From the NCBI GenBank assembly GCA_025991245.1, contig BQMJ01000041.1, positions 151,733 to 215,732 of the forward strand: DNA of 64,000 nucleotides, given 5' to 3'. Made by a program: the position numbers and the translations under genes. The notes under the pieces are model-generated. The model had not been told where the DNA came from. It worked only from the letters and a program-made list of their open reading frames with translations, and searched no databases. Within the stretch, counting starts at the first letter, position 1, and each line of letters starts with the position of its first letter. This document shows positions 63,441 through 64,000 of this stretch, piece after piece. Origin of the DNA: Galdieria partita. Lineage: Eukaryota > Rhodophyta > Bangiophyceae > Galdieriales > Galdieriaceae.

Positions 63441-64000
63441 TTATTCAGATTTTACTGAGGGTTTACGGTCTACTTATGGGATACTATTATGTTTTATTAG
63501 GGGTTATTAAGGAATATTCGGGTCTATTTAGGGTTTATTAGGGTTTATTTAGGGTTTATTAGGGTTTATTAGGGTTTATTAGGGTTATTTAGGGTTTATT
63601 AGGGTTTATTAGGGTTTATTAGGGTTTATTAGGGTTTATTGGTTTATTTAGGGTTTATTAGGGTTTATTTAGGGTTTATTTAGGGTTTATTAGGGTTTAT
63701 TAGGGTTTATTAGGGTTTATTAGGGTTTATTAGGTTTTATTAGGGTTTATTAGGGTTTATTAGGGTTTATTAGGGTTTATTTAGGGTTTATTTAGGGTTT
63801 ATTAGGGTTTATTTAGGGTTTATTTAGGGTTTATTTGGGTTTATTAGGGTTTATTTAGGGTTTATTTAGGGTTTATTTAGGGTTTATTTAGGGTTTATTA
63901 GGGTTTATTAGGGTTTATTAGGGTTTATTAGGGTTTATTAGGGTTTATTAGGGTTTATTAGGGTTTATTAGGGTTTATTAGGGTTTATTTAGGGTTTATT
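63440..64000 (+). repeat. Telomere, mixed TTTATTAGGG and TTTATTTAGGG units
   Basis: About 80 bp of degenerate repeat passes into a near-perfect array from about 63520 to the end. Units are mostly 10 nt (TTTATTAGGG) with many 11-nt units (TTTATTTAGGG) mixed in without a fixed order. A few shortened units occur, such as one reading TTTATTGG near 63640. The G-rich strand runs 5' to 3' toward the right edge, as expected for the right end of a chromosome. The array reaches the window edge, so its full length is unknown. Confidence 0.97.

Noticed and set aside
1-64000. CRISPR arrays, insertion sequences, operons with ribosome binding sites, tRNA or rRNA genes
   Set aside because: The sequence is eukaryotic nuclear DNA. 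No array, transposase, reverse transcriptase, or tRNA-like A/B box pair outside coding sequence was seen. Tight gene spacing alone is not evidence of bacterial operons.

Overview
This is a eukaryotic nuclear contig that ends in a telomere on the right. The gene set points to a unicellular red alga, most likely a Galdieria-like cyanidiophyte. There is a nuclear gene for a CpcT/CpeT-type phycobiliprotein chromophore lyase, a plastid sigma-70 factor and a plastid-type thioredoxin. Most genes carry one to six very short introns, about 40-60 nt, and genes are packed almost as tightly as in a bacterium. The species is inferred from gene content and style, not from a database match.

Positions 1 to about 36.6 kb are a dense core of about 30 genes on both strands. 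From the left they are: a partial FYRN-FYRC chromatin protein, adenylosuccinate lyase, a signal-peptidase-like protein lacking its catalytic residues, DDI1, a PPP phosphatase with large insertions, an FPG DNA glycosylase, TBC1D23, a divergent malate/lactate dehydrogenase-family protein, the BCKDH E1-beta subunit, an RBMX2/IST3 splicing factor, an RRM-like protein, a YCII-like protein, Pol III subunit RPC5, PPCS, CpcT, UDP-glucose dehydrogenase, thioredoxin, ARL5, TRAPPC3, a small protein of unknown function, a LIM protein, a protein kinase, the plastid sigma factor, a BPA1-like RRM protein, the BCKDH E2 subunit, V-ATPase subunit E, a WDR89-like protein and three orphan proteins. Several boundaries are extreme: stop codons directly abutting (11628/11629), 16 bp of tail-to-tail CDS overlap (18195-18210), 2 bp between tandem genes (10464/10467), and divergent start codons 20-35 bp apart.

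From about 36.6 to 46.4 kb gene density collapses. The only substantial genes are two P-loop NTPases on the minus strand. One has a C-terminal SAM domain and a possible nuclease-like segment. The other has the GKS and DEHNA motifs of the RHS/Crinkler-type NTPases. A short unresolved coding stretch follows the second.

From 46.4 to 64 kb is subtelomere with no convincing gene. It holds old degraded repeats in T-rich and A-rich blocks, then about 1.7-kb tandem units from about 59.0 kb, the last one internally deleted. The contig ends in about 0.5 kb of telomeric DNA made of interleaved 10-nt TTTATTAGGG and 11-nt TTTATTTAGGG units.

Functional links: BCKDHB and DBT encode two parts of one mitochondrial complex. 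CpcT, the sigma factor and the thioredoxin serve the plastid. TBC1D23, ARL5, TRAPPC3 and V-ATPase E serve the endomembrane system. RBMX2 and RPC5 serve splicing and transcription.
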